In this document: one piece after another, positions 9,034-17,809 of the stretch | Layout of the letters: each line of letters starts with the position of its first letter | How positions within the stretch are numbered: position 1 is the stretch's first letter | From: Bacillota bacterium | GTDB lineage: Bacteria; Bacillota; Dethiobacteria; DTU022 | Direction of reading: 5' to 3' | Assembly: GCA_033549065.1 (NCBI GenBank) | Contig: JAWSUE010000002.1 | Coordinates: forward strand, 1-64,000 | DNA length: 64,000 nucleotides | Translations under genes and position numbers: made by a program | Notes under the pieces: generated by a model | Databases searched by the model: none | Told to the model about the DNA's origin: nothing | What the model saw: only the letters and a program-made list of their open reading frames with translations

Positions 9034-9615
9034 ATGCAGCAGAAACGGGAATTACGGAAGCAGATAATCAAGATGCGCGATCAGTTGCCACCGGAAGCAA
9101 TCAATGAAAAAAGCCACAGGATAGCTGAAAAACTATATAGTTTGCCTATCTACCGTAATGCTCCGATTGTTATGTTTTTCCTCACTTTCGGTAGTGAAGT
9201 TAATACTCAGGAAATGGTTGAAGAAACTATCCGGAGAGAGAAAGTAGCACTGGCACCCAAGGCAATTCCTGCAGAAAAAGATATGATCCCCCTCAGGATT
9301 AATGACTGGGATCGTGATCTCAAGATCGGGGCATACAATATACCGGAGCCGAAGTTCAATAACTACCGTATTGTCGTGCCGGAAGCAATAACCCTGCTGA
9401 TCGTTCCCGGAGTTGCATTTGATCTAAAAGGAAACCGCCTAGGCTACGGAGGCGGTTATTATGATCGTTTTTTCTACAAGCTGGACAGCCATGTACCCCT
9501 GGTGGCGCTGGCGTTTGAGCTGCAGATAGTCCCGGAGGTTCCTGTCGACGAATGGGATCGTCCGGTAGATACGATTATTACTGAGGATAGAATTATCGAG
9601 ATAAATCCAACTTAA
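9034..9615 (+). CDS. 5-formyltetrahydrofolate cyclo-ligase
   Basis: This 193-residue protein converts 5-formyl-THF to 5,10-methenyl-THF using ATP, returning a dead-end folate to the one-carbon pool. ATG 9034 follows AAGGAAGG (9020-9027); an upstream in-frame start at 8959 would overlap proS and is rejected. The family signature is plain: an N-terminal KRELRKQIIKMRDQL helix, FFLTFGSEVNT, and the phosphate/ATP-binding stretch GVAFDLKGNRLGYGGGYYDR. It lies 17 bases after proS in the same direction. The gene ends only 8 bases from the convergent tetR stop. Confidence 0.93.
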   Translation: MQQKRELRKQIIKMRDQLPPEAINEKSHRIAEKLYSLPIYRNAPIVMFFLTFGSEVNTQEMVEETIRREKVALAPKAIPAEKDMIPLRINDWDRDLKIGAYNIPEPKFNNYRIVVPEAITLLIVPGVAFDLKGNRLGYGGGYYDRFFYKLDSHVPLVALAFELQIVPEVPVDEWDRPVDTIITEDRIIEINPT

Positions 9616-9623
9616 ATAAATTC

Positions 9624-10244
9624 TTAAGCTTCCGGTATGAAATAACCGAAGAAGAGCATTTCTACGATAGTCTCGGTAATATGTTCAAGGTTACTTTCCT
9701 TCTCCTCAACAACTTCCCAGATAAAGCGGTCTACCAGTAAAATGAATGCCTTTGCCACAGTTTGCATATCAAACTTTTTAGCCAAACCCTTCTCTTGTGC
9801 GTAGGCAAAGGAACTGGCTGCGCTTTTAATAAACTGATCTTTTATGTTATTCCAGTGAGCTGCAATGGAAGATGACTGTCCCAGAGCTTCCTGATAAACT
9901 CTCATGATCGGTCGATGCTGCTGTGAAAGCCTGAAAGAAGTTAAAATAAGTTCGAAATAAGCGCTTTTGGCTTCTCTAAGGGTGGCAGGAGAGAATGAAA
10001 CTTCAAGCAGGTTATAAAATTCGTCAAGAACATTATCGACAACCTTGTTCAGGATATCGTCTTTGCCTTTAAAATGGCTGTAAACGGTCCCGTACCCAAC
10101 CTTGGCCCGATCACTTATTTTTGCAATGGTGGTTTTTGCATAACCTTCATTGAGAAATACTTCAAGAGCGGTATCCAGAATCAGCTTGCGGGTAATACGG
10201 CTGCGCAGGTAACGACGTGGTCTTCTGGTGATTTGTTTTTCCAC
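9624..10244 (-). CDS. TetR/AcrR family transcriptional regulator
   Basis: It has 206 residues, from GTG 10244, with AAGGAGG (10256-10262) about 11 bases upstream. Residues about 20-64 form a standard TetR helix-turn-helix (ILDTALEVFLNEGY, then TTIAKISDRAKVGYGTVYSHF). The remaining all-helical part would bind the ligand and form the dimer. It is transcribed toward the folate gene and away from the metallophosphoesterase gene, with a strong promoter of its own at 10299-10327. The target is unknown. Self-regulation, or control of the aminotransferase/acyl-reductase gene through the palindrome at 4816, are untested possibilities. The last residues (FFGYFIPEA) show no truncation. Confidence 0.9.
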   Translation of the reverse strand: MEKQITRRPRRYLRSRITRKLILDTALEVFLNEGYAKTTIAKISDRAKVGYGTVYSHFKGKDDILNKVVDNVLDEFYNLLEVSFSPATLREAKSAYFELILTSFRLSQQHRPIMRVYQEALGQSSSIAAHWNNIKDQFIKSAASSFAYAQEKGLAKKFDMQTVAKAFILLVDRFIWEVVEEKESNLEHITETIVEMLFFGYFIPEA

Positions 10245-10298
10245 AGACAGGTGAGCCTCCTTGAACTTGTGATGATTATTAACTTAAGTGATGACGAC

Positions 10299-10327
10299 AT
10301 TATATCATTTTATTAAAATATTTGCAA
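10299..10327 (-). promoter_or_regulatory. promoter of the tetR-type gene
   Basis: On the minus strand, TTGCAA (10327-10322) and TATAAT (10304-10299) are spaced by exactly 17 bases. This gives a leader of roughly 50 bases before GTG 10244. The region between this gene and the rightward metallophosphoesterase gene (10245-10479) is AT-rich and otherwise empty. Confidence 0.65.
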
Positions 10328-10479
10328 AGCTTAATTGTAAAAAAAAATCGTTTTAATCAGCAGAAAAAATCTCCTTTTGCTCGGCACTCGCTAATTTAGT
10401 AATATATATATCATAATAAAGGAATTATAAGATTAGAAGGTAATTATTCGGATAGATAATAAGTTAAAAGGGGTGTCAA

Positions 10480-11172
10480 ATGGCAATCTATGCTATTGGT
10501 GATTTACATCTATCCCATAGCCAGGAAAAACCGATGCATATATTCGGACCTGACTGGACCGACCACGCCGCCAGAATTGAGTCAAACTGGAATGCTATGG
10601 TTGGTCCGGATGATTTCGTAATCGTCATTGGTGACATCTCCTGGGCAATGCATCTGAAGGATGCCCTTCCAGACCTTGAATGGCTTTCCGGATTGACTGG
10701 AACCAAACTCTTGATCAGGGGAAACCATGATTACTGGTGGTCATCTATCGGTAAGGTACGCAGCGAACTTCCTCCGGGTCTGCTGGCCCTGCAGAACGAT
10801 CATTATACCTGGGATGACTGGGCAATATGTGGCACACGGGGATGGGTCTGTCCCGGTGAAGATGGCTTTGACAACGAGCATGACCAGAAAATTTATTTGA
10901 GGGAAGCTCAACGGTTACAACTATCTTTGGAAAGCGCAAGAAAAAGCAGTTCATCACCGATCATTGCTGCCCTGCATTTTCCACCTTACAACCGTCAGGC
11001 TGAGCCAAGTGCCTTTACCAATCTTCTGGAGCAGTATGCAGTTGAAATTTGTGTTTTCGGACATATCCATGATCCCGGCCGGGATTTTATCCACCAGGGC
11101 GTCCTGAACGGTGTTGATTATCGTTTCGCAGCAGCAGATGGAATAAATTTTACACCGCTCAAACTGACCTGA
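10480..11172 (+). CDS. calcineurin-like metallophosphoesterase
   Basis: This 230-residue predicted cytosolic phosphoesterase has the dinuclear-metal motifs in order: IGDLHLS (DxH) near residue 7, IGDISWAM (GDxx) near residue 50, RGNHDYWW (GNHD) near residue 76, LHFPP near residue 168, and FGHIHDPG (GHxH) near residue 196. There is no signal peptide. AAAAGGGG precedes ATG 10480. It belongs to a widespread stand-alone family of unknown substrate, and its neighbours do not suggest one. It diverges from the TetR gene, so the two may share a control region. Confidence 0.88.
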   Translation: MAIYAIGDLHLSHSQEKPMHIFGPDWTDHAARIESNWNAMVGPDDFVIVIGDISWAMHLKDALPDLEWLSGLTGTKLLIRGNHDYWWSSIGKVRSELPPGLLALQNDHYTWDDWAICGTRGWVCPGEDGFDNEHDQKIYLREAQRLQLSLESARKSSSSPIIAALHFPPYNRQAEPSAFTNLLEQYAVEICVFGHIHDPGRDFIHQGVLNGVDYRFAAADGINFTPLKLT

Positions 11173-11288
11173 TCTTTTTTTATCTCAGGCAGGATTGAGA
11201 TGTTTAATTGGTTAATTATATATAGTTGAGATTTGTAATGAGTAGGCATCTGCTGATAGCAATGTCCGGTGACAGGAGGTAAAAATAT

Positions 11289-11777
11289 TTGAACAAATCA
11301 AACGAAGAAATGGATATCCAGGCGGTTGATTTAGAAGCTATTGACAAGATTGTAGAGCCTTACCTTGGCAAGAAAGAGATGGTTATCCCGGTCCTGCAAA
11401 AAGTCCAGGAACACTATGGTTATCTTCCCCGGCCTGCAATGGAAAAGGTTTCCAGATTAATGAGGATCCCCTTAAGCCGCCTCTATGGTGTGGCCACATT
11501 TTATGCCCAGTTCAAGATGAAACCCCGGGGCAGATACATTATCAGGGTTTGCAAGGGGACGGCTTGTCATATTCAGGGCAGCCCGAAAATTGCCGAACGG
11601 ATTGAAAAAACCCTTGATGTTAATAGTGGTGAAACAACCGATGACCTGCGTTTTACCTTGGAAGAAGTTGCCTGTATCGGTGCCTGTGCCCTGGCACCGG
11701 TTATCATGATTAACGATGACCCCCATGGGCGATTAACCCCGGACAAGGTAAAAGAAATTCTTAACAGCTATGAATAA
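11289..11777 (+). CDS. NuoE/HndA-like [2Fe-2S] subunit of NAD-dependent formate dehydrogenase
   Basis: This 162-residue thioredoxin-fold subunit carries one [2Fe-2S] cluster. Ligands are visible as C88 and C93 (CKGTAC) and C129 and C133 (CIGAC). The N-terminal four-helix part includes VIPVLQKVQEHYGYLP, typical of the 24-kDa NADH dehydrogenase/hydrogenase subunit. TTG 11289 stands 8 bases after GGAGGT. It opens the cluster NuoE / 59-residue Cys-rich protein / NuoF / NuoG-like formate dehydrogenase. The complex would pass electrons between formate, NAD(H) and possibly ferredoxin; hydrogenases use the same NuoE/NuoF pair, but the catalytic subunit here is formate dehydrogenase-like. Confidence 0.92.
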   Translation: MNKSNEEMDIQAVDLEAIDKIVEPYLGKKEMVIPVLQKVQEHYGYLPRPAMEKVSRLMRIPLSRLYGVATFYAQFKMKPRGRYIIRVCKGTACHIQGSPKIAERIEKTLDVNSGETTDDLRFTLEEVACIGACALAPVIMINDDPHGRLTPDKVKEILNSYE

Positions 11778-11791
11778 GAGGAGGAATCGTT

Positions 11792-11971
11792 GTGGAAAGA
11801 TTTATCGATCACTGTTGTGAGAAATGTACCCATTCAAAGACAACCCCATGCAAGGATTTCATAAAGTGCTGTGTTGAGGGTCCCATCTGCCATGAAGATC
11901 CGGTTTGTGCGGAACAGCGCAAGGCCATAATGGATAAAGTCGCCTTGAATGAACAGTTTGTTGTCTGCTGA
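11792..11971 (+). CDS. small Cys-rich protein (59 aa) inside the formate dehydrogenase operon
   Basis: GTG 11792 follows AGAGGAGG (11777-11784) at ideal spacing and opens a 59-codon frame ending in TGA at 11969-11971. The product has ten cysteines, in order MERFIDHCCEKC, TTPC, KCC, GPIC, DPVC and a C-terminal FVVC. It also has two histidines close to cysteines. It lies between the NuoE and NuoF genes, 14 bases after the first and 54 before the second. I do not recognise a family. The composition suggests a metal site or Fe-S cluster (a small electron carrier, assembly factor or Zn knuckle). It is too short to match the 80-120 residue ferredoxin-like HndB subunit of related hydrogenases. Confidence 0.75.
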   Translation: MERFIDHCCEKCTHSKTTPCKDFIKCCVEGPICHEDPVCAEQRKAIMDKVALNEQFVVC

Positions 11972-12025
11972 CTGAAAGCTCCATTGTCAGTGCCCTAAAT
12001 GTATTTACCGAGGGAGGTAACAATA

Positions 12026-13843
12026 TTGTATGAAAAACACCTGATGATCTGTGGTGCCACGGGGTGTATATCTTCAGGCTCACAGTCAGTTGAGCAGGCT
12101 TTAATTGAAGAACTTGAGAAAAAGGGAATTAGAGATAAATATCGCATCGTTATGGGCGGTTGCCCCGGGTTTTGTGAAGTAGGGCCGATTATCGTTATTT
12201 ACCCCGATGAAGTTTTTTACTGCCGTCTGAAACCGGGCGACATGGCGGAAATTGTTGAACAGCATCTTATCGGCGGTGAGATCGTCGAGAAATTTCTCTA
12301 CAAAGGACCGGATGTTGATCTTCCCTCCCGTTTTTATGATACCATTCCGTTTTATGCAAAACAGAAATTCAATGTCCTGCGTAATAGTGGAATAATTGAT
12401 CCGGAAAATATTGATGAATATATTATGCGCGGTGGTTACCGGGCCTTTACCCGGGCACTTGAAATGGATCCGGCCGCTATTTGTGAAGAAGTCAAACAGT
12501 CCGGTTTGCGCGGACGGGGTGGGGCCGGATTTTCCACCGGTCTGAAATGGGAGTTTACCAACAAAGCGCCTGGTGATAAAAAGTATGTAGTCTGTAATGC
12601 TGACGAAGGTGACCCGGGTGCATTCATGGATCGCAGCATTCTCGAAGGAGACCCTCATGCCATCCTGGAGGGGATGCTCATCTGCGGACGGGCCATAGGT
12701 GCCAACGAGGGATATATCTACTGCCGGGCTGAATATCCTCTGGCCATCAAGCGGCTTAAGATTGCCATTAAGCAGGCGGAAGAATATGGACTGCTCGGTG
12801 AAAATATTCTCGGTTATGAGTTTGATTTCAAGATTAACATCAAAGAGGGGGCAGGCGCTTTTGTCTGTGGTGAAGAGACCGCCCTGCTTGCTTCAATCGA
12901 GGGGAAAAGGGGTATGCCCCGACCCCGGCCGCCATTCCCCGCCCAGTCCGGACTCTTCGGCAAACCGACAACCATTAACAATGTTGAAACCCTGGCCAAT
13001 ATTCCCCTGATTGTTAAGGAGGGCGGCGCTGCTGAATTTGCATCTATAGGTACTGAAGGCAGCAAGGGAACTAAAGTTTTCGCTCTCGCCGGGAAAATCC
13101 GTAACACCGGACTCTGTGAGGTTCCCATGGGGATCACGATCAGAGAAATAATTTTTGATGTTGGCGGTGGCATTAAAGGTGGCCGGGAATTTAAAGCTGT
13201 ACAGGCCGGGGGACCTTCCGGTGGCTGCATTCCGGCTGAACAGCTGGATCTCCCCATAGATTATGATTCGCTGAACAAAGCAGGCGCGATTATGGGGTCG
13301 GGTGGCCTGGTTGTCATGGATGACCGGACCTGCATGGTTGACCTGGCGCGTTACTTTTTAAGTTTCACCCAGAAAGAATCCTGCGGCAAGTGTACTCCCT
13401 GCCGTGAGGGAACAAAAAGAATGTTGGAAATACTAACCCGCATCTCCGAGGGTCTGGGCAAGCCCGAAGACCTTGAAACCCTGGACTCAATGGCCTACAG
13501 CATTAAAGACAGCGCTCTCTGCGGTCTGGGCCAAACCTGTCCGAACCCGGTCCTCAGCACGATCCGTTACTTTCGGCACGAATACGAGGAGCATATTAAC
13601 GATAAATTCTGCCGAGCCGGGGTCTGTAAAGCGCTCTTCCATTACATAATTGATCCCGAAAAATGTACCGGCTGCAGAGCCTGTGTCCGTGCCTGCCCGG
13701 TTGATGCGATCCGGGGAGAGAAAAAAGAAGCGCACGAGATTCTTCAGGATCTCTGCACCCGCTGCGGAAGTTGCGTTGAAAAATGCCGCCAGGAATGTAT
13801 CCTGGTTGCACCAGTTGGGAGGGAAGCTGATGTCAGCAATTAA
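12026..13843 (+). CDS. NuoF/HndC-like NADH-binding flavoprotein subunit
   Basis: This 605-residue subunit would exchange electrons with NAD(H) through FMN. TTG 12026 is preferred because AGGGAGGT (12011-12018) stands 8 bases before it; the ATG at 11999 has no ribosome binding site. Domains in order are: an N-terminal thioredoxin-like [2Fe-2S] domain (CGATGC and GGCPGFC, residues about 8-50); the FMN/NADH domain with GLRGRGGAGFSTGLKWEF (about 155-175); an SLBB segment; the N3-type [4Fe-4S] site ESCGKCTPCREGT; and a C-terminal two-cluster ferredoxin domain (CTGCRACVRACP, CTRCGSCVEKC). The thioredoxin-like and ferredoxin extensions are typical of electron-bifurcating hydrogenase and formate dehydrogenase complexes. 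It overlaps the catalytic subunit gene by 14 bases. Confidence 0.95.
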   Translation: MYEKHLMICGATGCISSGSQSVEQALIEELEKKGIRDKYRIVMGGCPGFCEVGPIIVIYPDEVFYCRLKPGDMAEIVEQHLIGGEIVEKFLYKGPDVDLPSRFYDTIPFYAKQKFNVLRNSGIIDPENIDEYIMRGGYRAFTRALEMDPAAICEEVKQSGLRGRGGAGFSTGLKWEFTNKAPGDKKYVVCNADEGDPGAFMDRSILEGDPHAILEGMLICGRAIGANEGYIYCRAEYPLAIKRLKIAIKQAEEYGLLGENILGYEFDFKINIKEGAGAFVCGEETALLASIEGKRGMPRPRPPFPAQSGLFGKPTTINNVETLANIPLIVKEGGAAEFASIGTEGSKGTKVFALAGKIRNTGLCEVPMGITIREIIFDVGGGIKGGREFKAVQAGGPSGGCIPAEQLDLPIDYDSLNKAGAIMGSGGLVVMDDRTCMVDLARYFLSFTQKESCGKCTPCREGTKRMLEILTRISEGLGKPEDLETLDSMAYSIKDSALCGLGQTCPNPVLSTIRYFRHEYEEHINDKFCRAGVCKALFHYIIDPEKCTGCRACVRACPVDAIRGEKKEAHEILQDLCTRCGSCVEKCRQECILVAPVGREADVSN

Positions 13844-16268
13844 TTTAACAATCGACGGAATCAATATCGAAGTCCCCCCGGGAACAACTATCCTGCAGGC
13901 TGCCCGTCAGCTGGGTATTGATATCCCCACATTTTGTTACGACAAAGAACTCTCGGCAAACGGGGCCTGCCGGATTTGTGTTGTAGAGGTTGAAAACGCC
14001 AGAGCCCTGGTTGCATCCTGTGTTGCACCGGTCGGACCGGGAATGATTATTCACACCGAATCAGAAAGAGTGATCAATGCCCGAAAATCTATTCTCAGCC
14101 TGTTGATTGCCAATCATCCCCTGGTTTGTATCACCTGTGAAAAAACCGGTGAATGCAAGCTGCAGGATTACTGTTACCGTTACGGCATTACTGACAGCGA
14201 GTTTGTCGGCGAAGTGAAGGAACTTAGCCTGGACGATACGAATGAATTCTTTGTCAGGGATATGAATAAATGCATACTATGTGGTATCTGTGTTGGCAAA
14301 TGCCAGGATGTCGTGGGAGCAGGAGCCATAGATTTCACCAGCAGGGGTTTTGTGACTAACGTGGGCCCCGCTTTTGAAGACAGAATAGAAGATTCCACCT
14401 GTGTTTTCTGCGGGCTCTGTATCGACAGCTGTCCGGTTGGCGCCCTTACTCCGAAATCCAAGCTGGGACAGGGACGTCCCTGGCAGGTTGAATTGGTTAA
14501 AACAATTTGCCCTTACTGCAGTCTCGGCTGCGGAATCAACCTGCAGGTTAAAGATAATAAACCGATTGGGGTAACTCCCGTCACAGAGAGCCCGGTTAAT
14601 CGCGGACATCTTTGTATCAAAGGCAAGTTTGGCTGGGATTACCTGAACAGTGAAGACCGTTTGACTACCCCTCTGATCAAATCCAATGGTGTCTTTATAG
14701 AGGTCAGCTGGGAAGAGGCCCTCAGCTATATAGTCGATAATCTTGATGATATTAAAACCCGCTACGGTGCAGATGCCCTGATGGGTTTATGTTCACCGAA
14801 AACTGGCAACGAAGAAAGCTATCTATTTCAAAAATTCATCCGCTCCATGGGCACCAATAACGTGGACAGCTATACCAGACACTGCCATGCACCGTCGGTT
14901 GATGGACTGATGAAAGCCTTTGGTAGCGCGGCCCTGACAAATAGTATTGAAGAGATAGCCTCGGCTAAAACAATATTTGTTATTGAAGCAGACCCTCTGG
15001 AAAGCCATCCCATCCTGGGCTACCGGATTCGCGAGGCAGTAAGGAAGGGCGGTCAGTTGATCCTGGCCAATCACGGACATGCCGGTTTAACTGAACTGGC
15101 CAACCAGTATCTTCAGTTCAAACCGGGTACAGCTGTTGCCCTGGTCAATGCCATGGCCCAGGTAATAATTGAAGAGGGGTTGACTGATAAGGCCTTCATC
15201 GGGAAACGCACTGAAGGTTTTGATGCATTCACCGGGCATATTGCCCGCTATACCCCTGCATATGCGGCGAAGATAACCGGTCTTACCGAGGAAGAGATTA
15301 AAACTGCTGCCCGTGCTTATGCCGGCGCGGAAACCGCAGCAATTGTCTCCAAAGCAGGTGCTACAGAATCCGGTGGAGGAACCGACCTGGTTCTGGCCCT
15401 GGCCAACCTGGCCCTGCTTACCGGTAACCTTGGTAAGGAATCAACCGGGCTTTACTTGCCCTATGGGGAGAATAACCTGCAGGGATGTGCCGATATGGGA
15501 GGTCTGCCGGCGGTTCTTCCCGGTTACCAGACGATCAGGGAAAAATCGATCAGGGATAAATTCTCCCGTTCCTGGGGGGTTCAGATCAGTGACAAACCAG
15601 GTTTATCAGCGGCGGAAATGTTTGAAAATCCTGAACAGAGCGGGATTAAAGCCCTCTACATTATGGGTGAAAACCCTGTTTCCTGTCGACATGAAGACCA
15701 AAAAATGGTCAATTTCCTTAAAGAACTTGAATTCCTGGTAGTTCAGGATATCTTCATGACCGAAACTGCTTCCCTGGCGGATGTTATTCTGCCTGCAGCG
15801 GCCTATGGAGAGAAAACCGTAACCTATACCAATACGGAACGAAGAGTTCAGATCAGCAATGCAGCAGTAGAACCTCCCGGAGAAGCACACCCCGACTGGG
15901 CAATTATAGCTGAGCTGGCTGGCTGGCTCGGTTTTGAATGGGAATATGGGGGACCTGAAGAAATTATGGCGGAAATTGCATCACTGGTACCCCAGTATGC
16001 GGGAATTTCCTATGAGCGGTTGATTGATCATGGTCTGCAGTGGCCCTGCCCTACTCCCGGGCATTCCGGGACCAAATACCTTTACGAAGGGCGTTTTGGT
16101 CGCGGCCTGGGGCTTTTTAGCCCGGTAGATTTTAAACCATATGTTGAAGAGGCTGTCGGGAGCGAAGTTTACACAGAAGAGAATGGAGAGCATCCCTGCA
16201 GCTGCCTGAGTGAAAGCATGACCAGGCGTTCTGTAATCAGCGTTTTTAAAGACAGCTGTAACTGTTGA
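13830..16268 (+). CDS. formate dehydrogenase catalytic subunit with NuoG-like N-terminus, C-terminally short
   Basis: This 812-residue protein starts at ATG 13830, behind GGGAGGG. Domains: a [2Fe-2S] domain with C36, C47, C50 and C64; a His/Cys cluster segment (NHPLVCITC to CKLQDYC); two [4Fe-4S] motifs (CILCGICVGKC and CVFCGLCIDSCP); then the molybdopterin oxidoreductase core opening with CPYCSLGC. The active-site position reads TRHCHAPSV, so Cys352 stands where formate dehydrogenases have selenocysteine or cysteine followed by His. The last domain is missing: about 38 residues after PVDFKPYVEEA the protein ends in a Cys-rich tail (HPCSCLSES, MTRRS, DSCNC). Full-length relatives carry roughly 100 more residues (the cofactor-capping domain IV). 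No continuation was found in other frames before the next gene at 16306, so this looks like a deletion, not a frameshift. Confidence 0.9.
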   Translation: MSAINLTIDGINIEVPPGTTILQAARQLGIDIPTFCYDKELSANGACRICVVEVENARALVASCVAPVGPGMIIHTESERVINARKSILSLLIANHPLVCITCEKTGECKLQDYCYRYGITDSEFVGEVKELSLDDTNEFFVRDMNKCILCGICVGKCQDVVGAGAIDFTSRGFVTNVGPAFEDRIEDSTCVFCGLCIDSCPVGALTPKSKLGQGRPWQVELVKTICPYCSLGCGINLQVKDNKPIGVTPVTESPVNRGHLCIKGKFGWDYLNSEDRLTTPLIKSNGVFIEVSWEEALSYIVDNLDDIKTRYGADALMGLCSPKTGNEESYLFQKFIRSMGTNNVDSYTRHCHAPSVDGLMKAFGSAALTNSIEEIASAKTIFVIEADPLESHPILGYRIREAVRKGGQLILANHGHAGLTELANQYLQFKPGTAVALVNAMAQVIIEEGLTDKAFIGKRTEGFDAFTGHIARYTPAYAAKITGLTEEEIKTAARAYAGAETAAIVSKAGATESGGGTDLVLALANLALLTGNLGKESTGLYLPYGENNLQGCADMGGLPAVLPGYQTIREKSIRDKFSRSWGVQISDKPGLSAAEMFENPEQSGIKALYIMGENPVSCRHEDQKMVNFLKELEFLVVQDIFMTETASLADVILPAAAYGEKTVTYTNTERRVQISNAAVEPPGEAHPDWAIIAELAGWLGFEWEYGGPEEIMAEIASLVPQYAGISYERLIDHGLQWPCPTPGHSGTKYLYEGRFGRGLGLFSPVDFKPYVEEAVGSEVYTEENGEHPCSCLSESMTRRSVISVFKDSCNC

Positions 16269-16305
16269 TCTTAAATATTCTATTCTGTATTGGAGGCGGA
16301 ATATC

Positions 16306-17655
16306 TTGACCCCTTCTTTATTCCCGGATGGATTTCTTTGGGGGACGGCGACGGCTTCCTACCAAATTGAGGGTTCACCATCTGCTGATGGTAAGGGAGA
16401 GTCGATCTGGGACAGATTTTCCCATACTCAGGGAAACATCTGGAATGGTGATACCGGTGATGTTGCCTGCGATCATTACCGGCGTTTTGAAGAAGATGTC
16501 AAATTGATGGCTGATCTTGGCCTTAACGCTTATCGTTTCTCTCTTTCCTGGCCCAGGATCTTTCCTTCCGGTTTCGGTAAACCGAACGAAAAGGGGCTAG
16601 ATTTCTACCGCCGGCTGGTTGATCAGCTTCACTCAAGAAGAATTAAACCGGCCATCACCCTCTATCACTGGGACCTCCCCCAGGCTCTGCAGGATCGGGG
16701 AGGTTGGAATAACCGCGATACGGCAAGGTACTTTGCCGACTACGCCACCCATATGTTTAATCGTCTTGATCTGCCGGTTGATTTATGGATAACCTTGAAC
16801 GAACCCTGGGTAGTGGCCGTGCTGGGCAATGCGTTCGGTATACATGCTCCCGGAAATAATGATTTTAACCTTGCACTGCAGGCAGCCCATAATCTTCTTA
16901 TAGGTCACGGGCTGGCCGTCAAAAATTTCAGGGAAGCTGATCGGGGAAAAGAAGAGATCGGGATCACTTTGAGCCTGCAACCGGTCCATCCCGCGACGGA
17001 TTCCGAAGCCGATCTTGAAGCTGCCCGTATCTCGGATGGTTTCATGAACCGCTGGTTTTTAGATCCCCTGTTTAAGGGTTCGTACCCCCGGGATCTTTTT
17101 GATATTTTCTCCAGGCTTTACACTTTGCCTGAAACTGTTGAAAAAGATGCCGCAATCATTGCCGAACCCATCGATTTTCTTGGAATCAACAATTACACAA
17201 GAGTGATCGTGCAGTCCAGCGGAGTCGAAGATTCATTTATGGGTAACCCTGTTAACCCTCCGGATTCCGAGTATACCGATATGGGCTGGGAAGTTTATCC
17301 ACGCGGTCTTTATGAGTTGATGACCAGAATTCACCGTGAATACGGGCCCTTACCGCTCTACATAACCGAGAATGGAGCCGCATTTCCTGATGAAATAGGT
17401 AAAGACGGAACTATTGGCGATCAGCGCAGGATTGACTTTCTTAAAAAATACCTTCAGGAATGCTGGAATGCCATCGAAGAAGGTGTGCCTCTCAAAGGCT
17501 ATTTTGTATGGACCCTGCTGGATAACTTTGAATGGGCTTACGGCTACAGTAAACATTTCGGCATTATTCACGTTGACCTGGAGACCCAGAAGCGAACTCT
17601 TAAAAACAGTGCAATGTGGTACAAAGATGTGATCAGCCGCAACGGACTGGAGTAA
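16306..17655 (+). CDS. glycoside hydrolase family 1 beta-glucosidase
   Basis: This complete 449-residue family 1 enzyme hydrolyses beta-glucosides or related beta-glycosides in the cytoplasm; there is no signal peptide. The acid/base is Glu166 in TLNEPW and the nucleophile is Glu355 in YITENG. The N-terminal FLWGTATASYQIEG and the C-terminal GYFVWTLLDNFEWAYGY are signature stretches. 6-phospho-beta-glucosidases have different loop residues, but phosphorylation preference cannot be settled by eye. TTG 16306 follows GGAGGCGG. The gene sits between the shortened formate dehydrogenase gene and fdhD, with no sugar transporter or regulator nearby, so it looks out of context and may be a later insertion. 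Confidence 0.93.
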   Translation: MTPSLFPDGFLWGTATASYQIEGSPSADGKGESIWDRFSHTQGNIWNGDTGDVACDHYRRFEEDVKLMADLGLNAYRFSLSWPRIFPSGFGKPNEKGLDFYRRLVDQLHSRRIKPAITLYHWDLPQALQDRGGWNNRDTARYFADYATHMFNRLDLPVDLWITLNEPWVVAVLGNAFGIHAPGNNDFNLALQAAHNLLIGHGLAVKNFREADRGKEEIGITLSLQPVHPATDSEADLEAARISDGFMNRWFLDPLFKGSYPRDLFDIFSRLYTLPETVEKDAAIIAEPIDFLGINNYTRVIVQSSGVEDSFMGNPVNPPDSEYTDMGWEVYPRGLYELMTRIHREYGPLPLYITENGAAFPDEIGKDGTIGDQRRIDFLKKYLQECWNAIEEGVPLKGYFVWTLLDNFEWAYGYSKHFGIIHVDLETQKRTLKNSAMWYKDVISRNGLE

Positions 17656-17809
17656 CTGGCATAAGATATTTTATGTATTCAGATAGAAAGATTAGAAAAC
17701 ATTAGACTATCTTTAAGAATAATCACCTCCATGGAATAAAGGAATGCCCCGTACCTCTGGCGAATCCTGGTATACACTGGGATCAATAATCCGTAAAGGA
17801 AGGTTCGGG

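Noticed and set aside
16140-16305. Frameshift hiding the missing end of the formate dehydrogenase subunit
   Set aside because: No other frame continues with domain IV sequence before the GH1 start at 16306, so a deletion is more likely.
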